A stretch of DNA of 6,003 bases, taken from Candidatus Brocadiia bacterium (GTDB lineage Bacteria > Planctomycetota > MHYJ01 > WSZJ01). The translations under genes were made by a program, and so were the position numbers. This document shows, piece by piece, positions 3,724 to 6,003 of the stretch. The notes beneath the pieces were generated by a model. The model worked only from the letters and a program-made list of their open reading frames with translations. It was not told where the DNA came from and ran no database searches. The stretch is from assembly GCA_013360825.1 (NCBI GenBank), contig JABWAY010000254.1:1-6003 (forward strand), in the 5' to 3' direction. Every line of letters begins with the position of its first letter. The stretch's first letter is position 1.

Positions 3724-6003
3724 TTAATCGCGAACCCGGACCTGGAGACGCTCGGAGAAGCCGCCGCCGGAGCCGGAACCGAACGCCTTCGTCCAGAACA
3801 CCATCGCTCCCCGCAGCGTTTCGCACGTGCAGGAACGCGTCACGAAGAACGTGAAGCCCTGGATTTCCTCGTCGTTGTCGTCGTCGACCAGCAGGGGATC
3901 CGACTCGCCGTCGTCGTGGAGCCAGCGGACATCGTCGCTGTTCCCGCCGTTGCCGTCGTACTCCTGGTAGTAAACGCGCGACAGTTCCGTGAACCACACG
4001 CCGACCGTGTCCCCGTCCACAGCAATCCCGACGACCGACGCGTCGCGGCTGGTGCTCGGGTCGACGAACGGCAGGTCGAGGTCGAACGGCAGCTCGAACG
4101 TCCCCGCCGCCGCGATCGGAGTGAACTGCTCCCCGAACGTCGCGTCGTCGTGGTCCGTCCGGTAGACGCGCGTCCGGAGCGCCTGGCCGAGGCCGGAGGC
4201 CTGGTGCGACTCGGACTCACGGAACAGGACGTGAATTTCCTCAGCGCCGTGCGACCGGTCCGGATCCTCGTTGAGATCGACCACATCGAAGACGCCGATG
4301 TTGTCGCCCGCCGGGGTGCAGACCAGCGCTTCCATCATGGTGAACTCACGGAACGAAAAGCCGCTCGTCAGCTCCACGATCCCGCCGCTCGGACCCGACA
4401 CCTCGACCGTCAGGCGGTAATCGATCCCGAGCGCCGTCCCGTCGTAGTCCTCGCGGTAGACGGTGAAAATCTCCCCGTCGTGCCCGGCGTCGGCGGCGTT
4501 GAAGATGGTCGTGTCGTTGACGTAGTTGGAATTGACCTGATCGTCATGGTTGTCAAAGGCATTGAACAGCGACGTCGAGGTCAGCGGGCTGCAGGGCGTC
4601 ACGATGTCTGCCGTCAACACGGACTCGAACACATCGTCCGGGCCGAGGTCGCTTTCCTCAAAGTAGACAAACATCACGTCCGGATCCGACTGGGCTCCGC
4701 AGATGTACCCCAGGCAGTCCTGGAACATGAACCACTCCACAGAGTCGTCCGTGTCCGGGCTCAGATTGATCCAGGACGAAATCGTCGACGACATCGGCGG
4801 GATGAGGAATGATCCGTCATCGTCCGGCCGGGTCGTGATGTACTGCGAAGCGTAAACGTCCAGCTCGTCAACGGTCTGGTCCGTGTCCCTCATCGCGAGG
4901 ACCCAGATGTAGTCGCCATTGCGGCTGATCCGCGTCGTGATCCAGTCCATGTCCTGGTAGTCGTTGATGTCCGGATCGTCCACGCCGAGGCCGGCCAACT
5001 CGATCAGGGCGCCCGTGACCTCGCTGATCTGCGCGAGAAACAGGTCGCCATTATTCAGGACATTCCCGGCGATGTTGCCGGACGGTTCTTCTGCGATCGC
5101 AACGTAGTAGATGACCGCGCAGGCCAGGCCCTCGTCGCTCCCGTAGACGCTGTTCGCAATGAGAGCGAACGTATCGCCCCAGAGCGTGTTGTAGTCATCC
5201 TGGCTCAGGAAGGCGACCAGGTTCTCATCGGCGTCCGTTGCATCCGGCGTCACCGGATGGATGTGCGTCGGACCGGAGATCGTGCCGGTGTCCAGCGTGA
5301 ACTGGTAGTACTGGATCGTCCGGTCGTCGTCCGCATCCACCGTTCCCCAGTCCGAGGTGCCGAAGGCCCCGACCGCAGCGTCGTCACAGCCGACCACCGT
5401 GAAGAGCAGGTTGTTGTAGGTGATGGCATTGACGTCCACGAGCGTCTCCTGGCTGTCCGTGCCGGAGTTCGACGCCCCGAACGTGTTCACGCCAAGGCGC
5501 GTCGCGGACGACGGCGTCAGCGGGATGTTCTCGTCCAGCACCTCGGACGGGTTGAACCGGACCGAGTAGAAGTTGATGTCCTCGACGGCGAGGTCGCCGT
5601 CGTTGTTTTCATTCTGCCGGAAGAACACCTCGATCGCCGTCGTGTGGTCGCCGTACGAGTACGAACCGAACGAAGTCCCCGTGGGGAACCCGCCGCCGTC
5701 GTTCGTCCAGCGCGCCTCGCCGCACAGGCCGTCGGTCGCGACGCCGAACGTCGTCACGTCCTCGTCCAGCTCGTCGTTCCCGTCGATCCGGCGCGCCCAC
5801 TCCTGGAAGCCGTACCGGGCGCTGACCTCGTCGCGCTCGCTGACGTCGAAGTAGGTCACGAAGAGCGCGGTGTTGACGGCGTCCGCCGTCGCCCCCCCGT
5901 CCCCGTCGATGTCGTCGCTGCGCCAGATGATCAGGCAGTCCCCGTCCCGCGCCTCCGCGTTGCTGTCCCCGGAGTCGTCCGTGTTGATGAATGCGTGCAC
6001 CAC
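3724..6003 (-). CDS. Large, very acidic repeat protein, probably exported; N-terminus outside window
   Basis: The frame is open from the window edge to the TAA at 3726-3724, giving 759 visible residues; the edge GTG is probably internal. I do not recognise a named family. By hand count the visible part has about 99 Asp, 44 Glu, 31 Arg and one Lys (in the last 22 residues), a net charge near -110. About ten beta-hairpin units recur every 65-100 residues: a hydrophobic strand such as EVFFRQ, YIWVLAMRD, VMFVYFEES, IFTVYRED or IHVLFRES, an Asp/Gly/Asn-rich turn, and a second alternating strand. This resembles blades of sialidase/BNR-like propellers but without a clear Asp-box. Asp/Asn/Gly loops that could bind calcium occur at residues 31-42 and 131-142. 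No anchor, PEP-CTERM, LPXTG or catalytic motif is visible at the C-terminus, which ends on a strand. Extracellular or periplasmic location is inferred from composition and scattered cysteines. A hairpin terminator follows. Confidence 0.75.
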   Translation of the reverse strand: MVHAFINTDDSGDSNAEARDGDCLIIWRSDDIDGDGGATADAVNTALFVTYFDVSERDEVSARYGFQEWARRIDGNDELDEDVTTFGVATDGLCGEARWTNDGGGFPTGTSFGSYSYGDHTTAIEVFFRQNENNDGDLAVEDINFYSVRFNPSEVLDENIPLTPSSATRLGVNTFGASNSGTDSQETLVDVNAITYNNLLFTVVGCDDAAVGAFGTSDWGTVDADDDRTIQYYQFTLDTGTISGPTHIHPVTPDATDADENLVAFLSQDDYNTLWGDTFALIANSVYGSDEGLACAVIYYVAIAEEPSGNIAGNVLNNGDLFLAQISEVTGALIELAGLGVDDPDINDYQDMDWITTRISRNGDYIWVLAMRDTDQTVDELDVYASQYITTRPDDDGSFLIPPMSSTISSWINLSPDTDDSVEWFMFQDCLGYICGAQSDPDVMFVYFEESDLGPDDVFESVLTADIVTPCSPLTSTSLFNAFDNHDDQVNSNYVNDTTIFNAADAGHDGEIFTVYREDYDGTALGIDYRLTVEVSGPSGGIVELTSGFSFREFTMMEALVCTPAGDNIGVFDVVDLNEDPDRSHGAEEIHVLFRESESHQASGLGQALRTRVYRTDHDDATFGEQFTPIAAAGTFELPFDLDLPFVDPSTSRDASVVGIAVDGDTVGVWFTELSRVYYQEYDGNGGNSDDVRWLHDDGESDPLLVDDDNDEEIQGFTFFVTRSCTCETLRGAMVFWTKAFGSGSGGGFSERLQVRVRD
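3727..5868 (-). repeat. About ten degenerate beta-hairpin repeats within the acidic protein (coding)
   Basis: Counting from the window-edge codon, units begin near residues 46, 124, 198, 296, 364, 432, 511, 588, 665 and 732. Each has a strand of alternating large hydrophobics (for example ALFVTYF, NLLFTVV, VIYYVAI, VGVWFTE, AMVFWTK), a polar acidic turn and a return strand (for example INFYSVRF, DYRLTVEV, RTRVYRT, RLQVRVRD). Sequence identity between units is low, so the repeat is a pattern match by eye, not an alignment. Confidence 0.5.

Noticed and set aside
3712..4812. Long + strand open frame opposite the acidic gene
   Set aside because: It is rich in Val, Arg and Asp as expected for the complement of Asp-rich codons (GAC/GTC), has no ribosome-binding site or fold signature, and is explained by the codon composition of the - strand gene.
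6001..6003. GTG at the window edge as the start of the acidic protein
   Set aside because: It is simply the first codon of an open frame running off the window; no signal peptide follows it, and the protein continues in full stride.
1..6003. Search for CRISPR repeats, tRNAs, insertion-sequence ends, phage or defence-island genes
   Set aside because: No direct repeat arrays, cloverleaf sequences, transposase motifs or terminal inverted repeats were seen by eye.

Overview
The window is high-GC bacterial DNA holding five protein-coding genes, two of them cut by the window edges. Three genes lie on the + strand (DNA methyltransferase C-terminal part, secreted WD40/pseudopilin-like fusion, VOC/glyoxalase-fold protein) and two on the - strand (ferredoxin-cyclase fusion, large acidic secreted-type protein). 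The mix of exported WD40 propellers, type II secretion pseudopilin-like domains, class III cyclases with added sensor domains and giant acidic repeat proteins suggests a large-genome environmental bacterium, for instance Planctomycetota, Myxococcota or a related uncultured lineage. Nothing in the window fixes the phylum. I see no tRNA, rRNA, CRISPR array, insertion sequence or phage gene.

Layout. Positions 1-827 encode the C-terminal part of a DNA methyltransferase with an SPPY catalytic motif. After a 102-bp GC-rich gap with a possible weak promoter comes the most distinctive gene (930-2234): a Sec signal peptide, a seven-bladed WD40 propeller, 16 consecutive prolines, and a C-terminal domain that closely resembles the globular head of the type II secretion major pseudopilin GspG but lacks its prepilin helix. 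A strong intrinsic terminator (2250-2284) ends this transcription unit. The ribosome-binding site of a small VOC-fold gene (2298-2663) follows the terminator T-run directly.

The VOC gene converges on the cyclase gene with no base between their stop codons (2661-2663 and 2664-2666). The cyclase (3608-2664, - strand) joins an N-terminal [2Fe-2S] ferredoxin domain to a class III nucleotide cyclase domain. It is a plausible redox-linked second-messenger enzyme, with Asn where the adenine-selecting Lys usually sits. Upstream of it, a perfect 12-bp hairpin (3670-3698) probably ends the transcript of a very acidic protein (6003-3724, - strand, N-terminus outside the window). That protein has about 99 Asp and 44 Glu but only one Lys in 759 residues, and about ten loosely repeated beta-hairpin units that suggest a large beta-propeller or related exported fold.

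The genes do not form an obvious single pathway. The two most unusual items are the WD40/poly-Pro/GspG-like fusion and the lysine-depleted acidic repeat protein. Both look exported, but no functional link between them is shown by the sequence.
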